Source: an uncultured Bacteroides sp. (lineage in GTDB: Bacteria > Bacteroidota > Bacteroidia > Bacteroidales > Bacteroidaceae). Taken from it: a stretch of DNA of 64,000 bases. Shown here one piece after another: positions 18,862-28,296 of the stretch. The first letter of the stretch is position 1, and every line of letters begins with the position of its first letter. The translations under genes were made by a program, and so were the position numbers. The notes under the pieces are model-generated. The model was not told the DNA's origin. It made no database searches and was given only the letters and a program-made list of their open reading frames with translations. The DNA lies in the NCBI RefSeq assembly GCF_963678425.1, contig NZ_OY782855.1, positions 1,736,001 through 1,800,000 on the forward strand, read 5' to 3'.

Positions 18862-19284
18862 TTAGAATTTCCGGAACTGAAGGCGTGCATATGAAGAGTT
18901 CAATGTCATCTTTTCCGTACCAAGATTTTCAATTCCAAAAGATTGAATAGTGTCATTCATACCATAAGCAGCAATATCACTTATCCTGCATTCACGTATA
19001 ATCTTCAGATCATTATCATCCCATGTCTTACATTCACGCATAATGATATGAATAGAATCTCCCTGATGATTAAAAGATCCGAAACAATCATTTGAACCTT
19101 GCAGATAAACCATATGTAATTGAATGCAGTAATAAAGCTGATCAGGAGTTTCAGTAGGCTTATCTTTATACTCAATGCTCATTAGTTGCCACATGCCATC
19201 GAGTTTTCCATTGATGGAAGCTTTCTGGCAAGAAGTAATGCCTGCAATTACGAGCAGGAACAAAAGGACATATTCTCTTTTCAT
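18862..19284 (-). CDS. Lipocalin-like lipoprotein
   Basis: 140 residues with a lipoprotein signal (LLFLLVIAGITSC, Cys19). The mature part starts with GKLDGMWQLMSIEY, the opening typical of small Bacteroidota lipocalin-like domains (DUF4488-type), and continues with alternating strands. Function unknown; a small barrel in the envelope is expected. The gene follows wzi by 6 bp, so the two are co-transcribed, which hints at a role in capsule surface assembly (inference). Confidence 0.7.
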   Translation of the reverse strand: MKREYVLLFLLVIAGITSCQKASINGKLDGMWQLMSIEYKDKPTETPDQLYYCIQLHMVYLQGSNDCFGSFNHQGDSIHIIMRECKTWDDNDLKIIRECRISDIAAYGMNDTIQSFGIENLGTEKMTLNSSYARLQFRKF

Positions 19285-19290
19285 ACACTT

Positions 19291-20751
19291 TTATTTAGTC
19301 AGCAGACCTGTTTTACGAATAGTAAGCATTCCACCGGTATTGTCCCCCATCAGGGAACCACGATCTATAGCACCGGAGATTGTAAAACTCAAGCCGATAA
19401 GCTTACAAGGTGAGTAAGTAAGTTCTACTAAAGCGGAAAAATTCTTTTTTATCTCTTTGAATGGTTTTTTATACGTACCCCAATTACTACTTTGTGAGAG
19501 AAGAATTCTATACTGCATCTCATTTGTGGGACAACCTGAGACACCAAAATGATGCGCTATGATACGATTATTATGAAAAACAATGCTTCCATCAGTATTA
19601 TAGACAGGTGAAGTAAACAATGGATTTCCAAGCCCCATGCCCCAGTGTTGCCAACCTGTATAAATACTATGGTTATAATAATCGTCACGGGCACTAATCT
19701 GCTCGTTAATCTGGCTGTTCTTATCCCACATTATAGGACCTGACTGATCCTTGCTACCTACATATTCATACACCAAACCATTTACAATAGGATTTGCTGG
19801 AGGAGTAATTTCAAAACCAACCATTCCGTCTTTCCATGGGTATTCCATCACTAACATTGAAGCATCTTCATAGTAGTGCTCGTAATAGGCACGTAGGTTC
19901 CATCCTTTGAGACGATAATTAAGCGAAGCATGCCAACTGCCTAACAAATTACCTTCTATATTATCCTGTTCGTTAAGTGGTGTATCTTTTCCTCCTGGCA
20001 TAGGAAAAAGAGCTTTTAAGTAATTTTTCAATCTTGCAGGCATATTGAGTGTCTTTCCATTCCTATATTGTGTACCCCCAAATTCTGTTTCCATTTGTAA
20101 TCCAAACTCAAATCTGAAAGGATACTTATTCACTTTCTCTACCTTAAAATAAATAGCCTTGGAGTGATAAAGCACATTCGTTGTACGATCGTTCAAAGGT
20201 GCGGCAAACTCTTTTTGCCAATTATCATCTGTAAAGCGACCATAAGCAATATGCCCTCTAAAAGAAAGCCATCCACTAGTTCCGGGTATAATAACATACT
20301 CAGGGAGTCCTGCCCATACCTGAGGAATAGGTCTTGCATTACCCGATAGAGTGAGTGCCCCGCTGGAAAGACAAGGATTTACAAACTCCCCATCGCGTTC
20401 CTTGCTGCCAATACTGACGCCTATTTTGTGATATTTTAGATCCAGATAGGCCTGCTGCACAATAAAACTTGAAGTAAAATTATATGCACTCGCCAGCTCT
20501 AGTCCATAACCATATGTCACATCCTTTTCTTTATCAATCGGACGAAAGACTCCTACAGCCAAATATCCGTTGTTTCTATTTATGGAAGATAGCCCTTGTT
20601 TATTGGCATTGAGCCACAGCGGAGAATATTCACCGGAAGCAGTTGTTATTCCGCATTCAACAGAATAAGTCATCCCTTTATTAACCTGAGCATCCGCTAT
20701 TGTAAAACAAAGGAGAACGGTTAAAAAATTTGCTAAGTGTAATTTTCCCAT
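19291..20751 (-). CDS. wzi: Wzi-family capsule assembly protein
   Basis: Predicted outer-membrane beta-barrel that helps attach capsular polysaccharide to the cell surface. Seen: signal peptide (cut after IADA), then YSVECGITTASGEYSPLWLNANKQG near residues 30-55, the usual start of Bacteroidota Wzi-type proteins, followed by alternating amphipathic strands to the C-terminus. Length 486 is usual. Its own -7 box (20806-20813) separates it from the sugar transferase gene upstream. Its place at the end of a polysaccharide region supports the call. Confidence 0.85.
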   Translation of the reverse strand: MGKLHLANFLTVLLCFTIADAQVNKGMTYSVECGITTASGEYSPLWLNANKQGLSSINRNNGYLAVGVFRPIDKEKDVTYGYGLELASAYNFTSSFIVQQAYLDLKYHKIGVSIGSKERDGEFVNPCLSSGALTLSGNARPIPQVWAGLPEYVIIPGTSGWLSFRGHIAYGRFTDDNWQKEFAAPLNDRTTNVLYHSKAIYFKVEKVNKYPFRFEFGLQMETEFGGTQYRNGKTLNMPARLKNYLKALFPMPGGKDTPLNEQDNIEGNLLGSWHASLNYRLKGWNLRAYYEHYYEDASMLVMEYPWKDGMVGFEITPPANPIVNGLVYEYVGSKDQSGPIMWDKNSQINEQISARDDYYNHSIYTGWQHWGMGLGNPLFTSPVYNTDGSIVFHNNRIIAHHFGVSGCPTNEMQYRILLSQSSNWGTYKKPFKEIKKNFSALVELTYSPCKLIGLSFTISGAIDRGSLMGDNTGGMLTIRKTGLLTK

Positions 20752-20805
20752 ATCAATAAATGCAAAAGAATCACATCCTAGGATTTTTCTCTCTCCTCAT
20801 GCGTT

Positions 20806-20813
20806 CAAAGTTA
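20806..20813 (-). promoter_or_regulatory. Candidate -7 box for wzi unit
   Basis: Reads TAACTTTG on the minus strand (TAnnTTTG), 55 bases before the wzi ATG. No convincing -33 box. Confidence 0.4.
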
Positions 20814-20867
20814 ACCAATATTTTTTACGAAATTGACTATTTTGCTATAGTAAACGACGAAGTTGTA

Positions 20868-21614
20868 CTATAATAATTTATCAAATTCTTGCTCATTTGA
20901 AATATCTAGCAAACACTTTTGAGCCAGGAAACTTTCCATTGAAACATTCATCCATTCGGGTTTTGGAGGCAGTCCCTTTAACCATTTATGAGGTAAATCA
21001 CTATCCGAAAAAAGAATCACCCAGGCAGTTAGAAAAATAAGTTTGATATCAAGCCATGTAGAAGCATTGTTAAGGTACCATATCTCAAGAGTTCCTTTAT
21101 AAGGCGCAATATCTTCTTCATAAAACTTAACAGGATCAACGCCCGGAGCAGAAAGATATTTCTCCTCATCACGAAATATGATAGATCCTATCCCTGTAAT
21201 CCCAGGTTTTGAATTATAAATTACCTGCTGCACATATTCCGGATACCGATAAAAATCCACTTCCATTTGTGGACGTGGGCCAATCATACTCATTGATCCG
21301 GTAAAAACATTAAAGATCTGAGGTAACTCATTAATTTTCGTTTTTCTTAGTAAACGTCCAAAAGGTAATACTCGTGGATCGTTGCGTAAAGTGAGACTAC
21401 AAGTCCCCATTTTAGAAGATCCCTTCACCATTGTAGTAAACTTCCACATCTTAAATATATTATTCTTATACCCCACTCTTCTTTGCAAATACCATATTTC
21501 ATGCTCACCTGTACAAGCAAGAATTAAGATAGAGATAATAAAAACCGGAGATACGATTAATAAAGCTGTTATTGACAAAAGGATGTCAATAATACGTTTT
21601 AAGATTCCATACAT
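20868..21614 (-). CDS. Phosphoglycosyl transferase (bacterial sugar transferase), copy A
   Basis: Monotopic membrane enzyme that starts repeat-unit assembly by moving a sugar phosphate onto undecaprenyl phosphate. Seen: N-terminal KRIID plus one membrane segment (11-33), LRNDPRVLPFGRLLRKTK, NELPQIFNV (95-103) and the IGPRPQ motif, then KPGITGIG. Length 248 is usual. It matches the enzyme at 37318-38091 at 74 of the first 100 positions, ungapped by eye. Both have Asn95-Glu96 where PglC-type enzymes have the Asp-Glu dyad. It is separated from the next upstream gene by 890 bases, so it may have its own promoter. The substrate is not readable. Confidence 0.9.
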   Translation of the reverse strand: MYGILKRIIDILLSITALLIVSPVFIISILILACTGEHEIWYLQRRVGYKNNIFKMWKFTTMVKGSSKMGTCSLTLRNDPRVLPFGRLLRKTKINELPQIFNVFTGSMSMIGPRPQMEVDFYRYPEYVQQVIYNSKPGITGIGSIIFRDEEKYLSAPGVDPVKFYEEDIAPYKGTLEIWYLNNASTWLDIKLIFLTAWVILFSDSDLPHKWLKGLPPKPEWMNVSMESFLAQKCLLDISNEQEFDKLL

Positions 21615-22505
21615 AAATATTAGGTATTAAAGTATTAACTGGCTCAAATCAACTTTAATATGAAAACAACAAAATGACTTATAAAGTTTACCTCATTTTT
21701 CAATAACAGCCTTTAGAAAAAACTAATTAACCTGAGTTCGAAATAAAAATTAGAATGGTAGAAACATCTACCTGTTCTTTTCAAATTCAACATTGATAGA
21801 TGGTTTCTTGGGCAGAAAGGTATATGTAGTCAATCCATCAATTAAGTTAGAGATGAAATGAGCAAAGCGCCGATGACTTAATTGCTGAATTATTTGATTT
21901 TATTCTCCAATAAATAAAAATCATTGGAGAATAAATCTGAATGATACACCAATTATTGACCTTTCAAAAAAGGCTATTAAGAATATATACTGAATAATCT
22001 CTCTGAAAGTCTCAAGTGATGCTGAAGAATAAGTTTTGATGTTTTCAAAAAAGTGTCAGGACGTTTAAAGTATTCCTGCAAGGAGTTTCAGACCATTTAG
22101 ACCTTAGTCTGCAAAGACAATGGATGATCAGTTTATAAAAGCAAACCCACAAAATAATTGCAACAATCATTGGCCTAATAAGATTGATAAAAAGGGCTTA
22201 ATAATGATTATAATTGTAAATACAATGGACAACAGGCACCAGAATGCAAAAAACACTGCCAAAAAAATGGCAACTTATACTGAATAAATTTGGCAGGTTT
22301 TGAGATTTTTTCGTCTAACTACTTAATAATCAGCGTCTGCCAGTTAGAAACCGTGGGGTTATAAATATAGGTATATAATATGCATCCAACGTCCTTAATT
22401 ATTTTAAAAGAATCAGCCTTATTCAGACCGGTTTTGCAATTTCCTTGTTAAGCGCTTACAGCAAGAGGCAAGAACTTCTTATCTCGGATTCAGGTTACTT
22501 ATCAA
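21615..22505. other. Long AT-rich non-coding stretch
   Basis: About 890 bases with no credible gene; the longest opening noticed is ~55 codons near 22119-22285 on the plus strand. It holds a perfect 11-bp inverted repeat (21901-21911 / 21923-21933) and, at 21620-21633, a TTAGGTATTAAAGT segment shared with the region upstream of the other sugar transferase gene (38097-38110). No TAnnTTTG match on the minus strand. It may be a decayed gene. Confidence 0.5.
21901..21933. repeat. Perfect 11-bp inverted repeat
   Basis: Arms 21901-21911 and 21923-21933 (TATTCTCCAAT and its complement) around an 11-nt loop. No T run follows on either strand, so it is a poor terminator. A regulatory or protein-binding hairpin is possible. 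Confidence 0.5.
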
Positions 22506-23522
22506 CTATCTATTGACTTCAGCACTAAATTTCTTTCCAGCAAAGACTTTAAACATGCCTATCCAGTATCCCCACCCGTAACTTAAATGAATAATAAAAA
22601 ATACAAAAGGCAAAATAAATATCAATTTCCAATCACTATTTTTGTTAGCACTTTGAATAGCACAGAATAATGCAATAAGGATATACAATGCAATTATTGT
22701 TAGATAAAAGGCTAAAAATATTTTTGAAAAACAGCTAAGAAATGCGCCTAAAATCAAACTTAGTACAAACATAGCCGGAAAAACTTGACGAGTCGTTGCC
22801 GGGAATCCCAGCTTCTTATTCACCAAAGGTTTGAATAAACCATACTGATAATACATCTTTGACATTTTTCTAATTGTATCCCGGGCCATGTAATCAATAC
22901 TTATTTGGGGGATAAGAAACACCTTACCGCCATTTTTTATTATGCGGGCATTAAATTCATCGTCCTGGTTACGAATTAGTTCTACATCAAACAACCCAAC
23001 TTTGTCAAAGACTTCCCGACGAAAGCAACCAAATGGCACCGTATCAGTTTCTATTATTCTCGTCGTACCTGTTTTATGAGTCGAATTACCTACGCCAAAA
23101 ACATGGCTGGAAGCAATAGCAATCGCTTTACAAACTGAGCCATTTTTTGCCGGTATAGTATTTAAACCACACCCTACATTATCGGCATTCAATTCAAAAA
23201 GACACTTTACAAGGGTAGATATATAATTTGAAGGATAAATGCAATGTCCATCAAGTCGAACTATCACATCGCCACGTGAAACTTTAATTCCTATATTAAG
23301 AGCATAAGGTACTATTTTCTGTGGATTATCTAATAACTTTATAAAGTTATATTTCTCAATGTATTGCTCCACTATAAGTCGAGTGTCATCATTACTCATG
23401 CCATCCACAAACCACACCTCTAATTTGCTTATAGGGTAATCCTGAGAAATAATAGATTCCAGACATTTTACGATGAAAGATTTTTCATTGTAAATTGGAC
23501 AGATAATTGATACCATATGCAT
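22506..23522 (-). CDS. GT2 glycosyltransferase with C-terminal membrane helices
   Basis: Adds a sugar to the lipid-linked repeat unit. The GT-A fold is evident: VSIICPIYNE at the start, VDGMSNDDT (nucleotide-binding aspartates), VRLDGHC as the DXD-like site and a QDDEF motif near residue 190. Residues ~245-330 have hydrophobic segments, so it is membrane-bound, as in ExoA-like enzymes. The start is ATG 23522 or the third codon ATG 23516. The gap to the PaaK-like gene is 6 bp. Sugar and linkage unknown. Confidence 0.88.
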   Translation of the reverse strand: MHMVSIICPIYNEKSFIVKCLESIISQDYPISKLEVWFVDGMSNDDTRLIVEQYIEKYNFIKLLDNPQKIVPYALNIGIKVSRGDVIVRLDGHCIYPSNYISTLVKCLFELNADNVGCGLNTIPAKNGSVCKAIAIASSHVFGVGNSTHKTGTTRIIETDTVPFGCFRREVFDKVGLFDVELIRNQDDEFNARIIKNGGKVFLIPQISIDYMARDTIRKMSKMYYQYGLFKPLVNKKLGFPATTRQVFPAMFVLSLILGAFLSCFSKIFLAFYLTIIALYILIALFCAIQSANKNSDWKLIFILPFVFFIIHLSYGWGYWIGMFKVFAGKKFSAEVNR

Positions 23523-23528
23523 AAATGT

Positions 23529-24830
23529 TCAGTTTATCATTGAATAAAAAAACTTAAGTTTACCTGAATCAGGACGTTCTATCTTCTCTTGTCTATTAAT
23601 TATTAAATGCAAACCTGGCTCTAAATAAGTTTCCAAATCAGCATTTAAATTATTAATCTCATCGGACGTTAAATCCCGTTCAAGTACTGCATCTAATTCA
23701 AACGTATCAATTTGGATCTGCTTAACAATAAATTCACGAAGAACACCTTGCTTTTCAATCATCGATTTTTGAATATAGTGAAATGTTTCCCCAGCTGCTA
23801 TCCGTCCACTTGGCAGCCTTATCAGATCAGATATTCTTCCGGCTAGTTTTTTTAGGAATAATTTGCCATTTTTTTCTTCCAGTATACCTCTGTCACCAAC
23901 TTCATAGCGAATAATTGGAAAAGCTTTATTAGATAAACATGTAATCAGCAATTTCCCTTCCTGACCGTAAGGAACTGGTTTGTTATTTTCATCTACCACT
24001 TCACAATAAAGATCATCGGTCATAATCTTCCAGTCATCCCTGTCATCACCAAATGCGATAATCCCAACCTCAGATGTACCATATTCATTTATTACATTAA
24101 CCCCAAAAACGTTCTCTAATAGTGCTCTGTTTTCAGATGTACAAACCTCACATGCAACAATACAGCATGTTACATTGGGAGCTATTTCCTTAAATTTTAT
24201 TTTATTTCTATCCAGATATTTTGCAAAAAGGACTATTGCGCTTGTATATCCATAAATGTAATCAAACTTTATTTTCTTAAATTTCTGCACAGTACAATCG
24301 AGTTGCTGATCCGATAAATCAGAAGTAGAGAAGCAAACTCTATTTGCCAGAATATCTTTCAATAATGCTCTATATTTTGAAATCCCAGATAAAGGAGAAC
24401 CATAAAATCTAGCTTGTTTGCATAAAGGAGTAATACCATAATCGGCCATTCTTGAAAGGACTATTGCATGAGACAATGCATGAGAATATTTATTTTTTGC
24501 ATAAGAAAGAGGGCAACCTGAGGAGCCGGAAGTACAGCCAATATATAAATCACTCTTTTTATATCCGTTAGAAACAATTTCTTTGATAGGTCTTTGAAAA
24601 TCTTTTTTAGTGATAACTGGTAAATCCTCAAAAGAATTTATCTGAAGACCTTCTGTTTTTTTCTTGTAGATTGGGTTGTTTTTTCTGTGAAAACATACAA
24701 TCTCATCCAATCTTTGCTTTTGGAATTCTAAGTACTCCTCATCTTTTAATTTATGTAGAGCTTCAAGCTTTCTTTTTGCTTCATTTATATTATATCCATT
24801 AAGAAGCAAAGCCATTTCAAAAGTATTCAT
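23529..24830 (-). CDS. PaaK/CapK-like adenylate-forming ligase, copy 1
   Basis: Member of the phenylacetate-CoA ligase-like branch of AMP-forming enzymes often found in polysaccharide clusters (CapK type). Seen: ATP loop TSGSSG (100-105), NEYGTSE, RYEVGD and a C-terminal LPSGR segment. Length 433. The paralogue at 24923-26224 has the same length and matches at 70 of the first 100 positions. The pair is tandem, separated by 92 bp. The substrate (acyl or amino acid for decoration of the glycan) is unknown; a true CoA-ligase role is less likely in this setting. Confidence 0.85.
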   Translation of the reverse strand: MNTFEMALLLNGYNINEAKRKLEALHKLKDEEYLEFQKQRLDEIVCFHRKNNPIYKKKTEGLQINSFEDLPVITKKDFQRPIKEIVSNGYKKSDLYIGCTSGSSGCPLSYAKNKYSHALSHAIVLSRMADYGITPLCKQARFYGSPLSGISKYRALLKDILANRVCFSTSDLSDQQLDCTVQKFKKIKFDYIYGYTSAIVLFAKYLDRNKIKFKEIAPNVTCCIVACEVCTSENRALLENVFGVNVINEYGTSEVGIIAFGDDRDDWKIMTDDLYCEVVDENNKPVPYGQEGKLLITCLSNKAFPIIRYEVGDRGILEEKNGKLFLKKLAGRISDLIRLPSGRIAAGETFHYIQKSMIEKQGVLREFIVKQIQIDTFELDAVLERDLTSDEINNLNADLETYLEPGLHLIINRQEKIERPDSGKLKFFYSMIN

Positions 24831-24922
24831 AATGGTTCTGTTTTAAATTATTCTAAAAGCGACATAAAAAAATAAAGCATCTTATATAGTCCAGACAAAT
24901 TATTAAGAAAAAGTTATATAAT

Positions 24923-26224
24923 TCAATTTATCATTGAATAAAAAAGTTTAAATTTTCCGGAAACAGGACGTTTAATCTTATCAAGTCTATTTATTATTAA
25001 ATGCAGGCCCGGTTCTAAATAAACAGCCAGCTCAGAATTTAAAAAATTAATTTCATCAGTTGTTAAGTCTCTTTCCATTACTGCATCTAGTTCAAACGTA
25101 TCAATTCTTGTCTGCCTTACAATTAATTCATGGATAATGCCTGTATTCTTTAATAATGGATTTGTAATATAACTGAATATCACTCCAGATGCCATTCTCC
25201 CACTTGGTAGTTGGATTATATCCCGGGTTCTCCCTAACAGCTTTTTTAAAATCAACTTACCTTCTTTTTCGTCTAATACTCCCAGATCACCAATCTCATA
25301 GCGAATAATCGGGAAGGCTTTATTTGACAGGCATGTTATTAATATTCTACCTTCTTTTCCGTATTCCAAAGGTTTATCCTGAGCATCAACTACTTCAACA
25401 TAGAGATCGTCTGTCTGAATTCTCCAATCACCTTGAGTATCCTCAAATGCTAATATACCAACTTCTGACGCCCCATATTCATTTACGATCTTAATTCCAA
25501 AAGCTTTTTCCAATATTTCTTTATCATCTGATGTACAAACTTCTGATGTGACAATACAACATTTTAGTTTTGGATCAATATTGTTTAATACAATATTGTT
25601 TCGAATAAGATATCTTGCGAAATGCACCAAAGAAGTTGTATATCCATTAATATAGTCAAATTCTTCTCTCCTGAATTTTTCAACAAATGCATTAAACTGT
25701 TTATCAGAGATATCAGAAACAGAGAAGCGCACACGATTCAGCACAATATCTTTAAGTATTTCATGATATCTTGACATTCCAGATCCAGGAATACAATAGA
25801 ATCGTGCTTGTTTACTTGATAAACTTATTCCATATTCAGAGTAACAAGAAAAGGCTATAGCATGAGCTAGTGCATGTGATTCTTTGTTTTTCGCAAAAGT
25901 TAGAGGGTGACCCGAAGAACCAGATGTGCTGCCTATATATAATTTCCTTACTTTGTATCCTTTAGAAATTATTGATTCAATAGGTTTTTGAAAATCCTTT
26001 TTAGTAATAATCGGCAAGTCAGTAAAAGAATTTATCTGAAGTCCTTTAGTTTTATCCTTATAAGTCAGGTTATTCTCTCTATGAAAACTGACAATTTCAT
26101 CTAACCTTTTCTTCTGATGAACCAAATACTCTTTACTACTTAATTTGTGTAAAGCATCAAGCTGCTTTTTTGCTTCATTTATATTAAATCCATTAAGGAG
26201 CAAAGCTATTTCAGATATATTCAT
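24923..26224 (-). CDS. PaaK/CapK-like adenylate-forming ligase, copy 2
   Basis: Same family and length (433) as the neighbour at 23529-24830. TSGSSG at 100-105, NEYGASE, RYEIGD and LPSGR are all kept, so both copies look active. Divergence is spread along the whole protein, which suggests an old duplication and separate substrates rather than a recent copying event. It lies 84 bp after the deacetylase gene, in the same direction. Confidence 0.85.
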   Translation of the reverse strand: MNISEIALLLNGFNINEAKKQLDALHKLSSKEYLVHQKKRLDEIVSFHRENNLTYKDKTKGLQINSFTDLPIITKKDFQKPIESIISKGYKVRKLYIGSTSGSSGHPLTFAKNKESHALAHAIAFSCYSEYGISLSSKQARFYCIPGSGMSRYHEILKDIVLNRVRFSVSDISDKQFNAFVEKFRREEFDYINGYTTSLVHFARYLIRNNIVLNNIDPKLKCCIVTSEVCTSDDKEILEKAFGIKIVNEYGASEVGILAFEDTQGDWRIQTDDLYVEVVDAQDKPLEYGKEGRILITCLSNKAFPIIRYEIGDLGVLDEKEGKLILKKLLGRTRDIIQLPSGRMASGVIFSYITNPLLKNTGIIHELIVRQTRIDTFELDAVMERDLTTDEINFLNSELAVYLEPGLHLIINRLDKIKRPVSGKFKLFYSMIN

Positions 26225-26308
26225 AATACTTCTATTTAAATAGTTGACCTTTAATGAGAATAAAGAAAATACAATAAGAACTTTAAAAAAGAGACTGCTA
26301 AAATGCTA

Positions 26309-27178
26309 TTAAATTGAATCAAAATTCACAAGTTCAATACCTTTTGAAATAAGTACATCTTTTGTTCTTTGAGAACTGTACATTATGTATTCGTCAACTC
26401 TAATATCAGATAGTACGCCAAAGGACTTATGCTTTCCACTAACTGCAGGATGAATAACGATTTCTACAATGTGCTTTTTTCCAAAAAGCACATTGTCGGT
26501 AATATTTAAAATATTCAGGTTCTGCTTCTCTACAAAATAATACATTCTTCCATCTGGTAATTTAGTTCCGGAACATGGTATTATATAACCAAACCATATA
26601 TCAATAACATTCTTTTTTAATGATTCTATTATACTTTTCGTAAAGCCATGAATTCCTTTTTCTTTTATATAAACTCTTTTAAATGACCGTGTTTTATTTA
26701 TACCCAGTTTAAGTGCCAGCTTATTAAATATACTAAAAGACTGAAAATCAAGGGCGCTATTTTGATGTGTATTCCAGTAATCAGGTTGTCCGCATAAGTC
26801 TTTGAATCTGTTGAACTGTTCTGTCAATTCAAGAATAAGCTCTTGCTTACTAATTTTGTTCTGATGCAATAACTTAATAAAAACAGGGAAAGGATGAAAA
26901 TTTCCATCATCAGCTACTAATGTTGGTATTTCTGTTTTATTCAATAAAGGCTTCCCTGCAGTTACATTCCAATGAATGCCAATAGATATTTGTGGAAATC
27001 TTTGACGAAGTGTTTTAGCTGCCTCTACATCTTCCATATTCAGTATCACATTGGTTGATGTTACTAGTCCGGCAGAAATACAGTCATCAATAGCTTTATC
27101 AACGATTGAACACATTCCATAATCATCTGCTGTAATAATATACTTCTTCTCCAAACAATTACTTACACAGTCTTTCAT
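26309..27178 (-). CDS. YdjC/ChbG-family carbohydrate deacetylase
   Basis: Metal-dependent enzyme that removes N-acetyl groups from sugars. Seen: ITADDYGM near the N-terminus (the paired Asp bind metal), SIGIHWNVTAGKPL with the catalytic His, DDGNFHPFPVF and NTHQNSALDF (metal His). Length 289 is usual. The start overlaps the end of the upstream glycosyltransferase gene by 20 bp, so the two are translationally linked. In this cluster it would create a free amino group on the glycan or its precursor, possibly the acceptor for the acyl groups activated by the ligases that follow (inference). Confidence 0.85.
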   Translation of the reverse strand: MKDCVSNCLEKKYIITADDYGMCSIVDKAIDDCISAGLVTSTNVILNMEDVEAAKTLRQRFPQISIGIHWNVTAGKPLLNKTEIPTLVADDGNFHPFPVFIKLLHQNKISKQELILELTEQFNRFKDLCGQPDYWNTHQNSALDFQSFSIFNKLALKLGINKTRSFKRVYIKEKGIHGFTKSIIESLKKNVIDIWFGYIIPCSGTKLPDGRMYYFVEKQNLNILNITDNVLFGKKHIVEIVIHPAVSGKHKSFGVLSDIRVDEYIMYSSQRTKDVLISKGIELVNFDSI

Positions 27179-28292
27179 ACAACTCTTTCATTTTTATTTC
27201 TTCTTTTTCCCAATTATATTTTTCTTCCACCAACTTCCTCCCCAAATCGCCCATTCTACGCGCTTTGTCTTCATCATTGAGTAGTTCAATAACTCTATCA
27301 GTATATTCCGAACAAGAATTTGGATCCACCAGATATCCAAAACTATCTTTCGCAAGAAACTGTCTGCTTGGAGGAAGATCACCAGTTATAACAGGAAGTC
27401 TGCAAAACATATATTCAAATATTTTAGTTGGAATATTTGCTCTCAACTTTGAGTTATCTTGCAATGGAATAAGACCAACCTTTGTTAATTTGAGATATTT
27501 AGGTACCTCGTAGGGAGGAATTCTGTCCATTAATAAGAATTGTTCTTCAATAGATAGTTCCTTTATTCTATCAATCACCCATTGCTTTCCACCACTAAAT
27601 ATATAAGGAGAAATTAACAAGCACTTGATAAGGTAACCGCGATCCTTAGCTTCTTTTACTATTCCAATAATTAATTCAACAGTAAACCGGGTTAAAGAAC
27701 CGGGAAATATTATATCATACTCTTTCTTACTGACACTATCATTTTTTTCTTCTGCATCCTTCATTAATTTTAGTGAAGGGAAATTGTATAAGATCGTTGT
27801 TTTCTCCGGATTGAAATGTTTATATACGAAATTATCGGCAACGACTATTGCATCGAAATTTTTATCAGATATATGTTCAAGAAACTTCATTAAGTGAAAC
27901 AGGACTTTTTTAGACCATCTTTTTAAATAATATTTAGTTAACATTGCACTAGGATAATCCTCATGTACATCGTAAACAACTTTTGAATGAGTAAACCATT
28001 TAAGTAACAAACCAGTCGGTATTAATTCCGGATCATGAAAATGATAAATAAAACATTCCTGCTTTTTAGCTAACTTGAATATTCTATAAAAGCCAAGCCA
28101 ACGTTTAATTATTTGCTTCGGTTTTCTTACATTAACGTATTTAATGCCGTTTTCAATTCTATTCTGCAAATTGGGGGCAATATAAACCACATTATATCCT
28201 AAATTACGAAGAGAAATAACCTCTTTGTAGTAAACACGGTTATCATTATTAAAATGAACCGAGGTTAACACACACACACGTTTTTTTTCCAT
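27159..28292 (-). CDS. GT4-family glycosyltransferase
   Basis: GT-B fold enzyme of the glycosyltransferase group 1 type. Seen: N-terminal VCVLTSVHFNNDNRVYYKE, VYDVHEDYPS in the first half, and the C-terminal donor domain with LIPLQDNSKLRANIPTKIFEYMFCRLPVI (conserved Glu of the EX7E motif). ATG 28292 is preferred over 28310 because the longer start overlaps the dehydrogenase gene. About 377 residues. Its N-terminal shape resembles FucNAc or GlcNAc transferases of capsule clusters, but the donor is not known. Confidence 0.85.
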   Translation of the reverse strand: MEKKRVCVLTSVHFNNDNRVYYKEVISLRNLGYNVVYIAPNLQNRIENGIKYVNVRKPKQIIKRWLGFYRIFKLAKKQECFIYHFHDPELIPTGLLLKWFTHSKVVYDVHEDYPSAMLTKYYLKRWSKKVLFHLMKFLEHISDKNFDAIVVADNFVYKHFNPEKTTILYNFPSLKLMKDAEEKNDSVSKKEYDIIFPGSLTRFTVELIIGIVKEAKDRGYLIKCLLISPYIFSGGKQWVIDRIKELSIEEQFLLMDRIPPYEVPKYLKLTKVGLIPLQDNSKLRANIPTKIFEYMFCRLPVITGDLPPSRQFLAKDSFGYLVDPNSCSEYTDRVIELLNDEDKARRMGDLGRKLVEEKYNWEKEEIKMKELYERLCK

Positions 28293-28296
28293 AATT

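Noticed and set aside
22119..22285. Roughly 55-codon plus-strand frame starting at an ATG in the long spacer
   Set aside because: No ribosome site or family resemblance; composition (Asn- and Lys-rich) is what AT-rich non-coding DNA gives.
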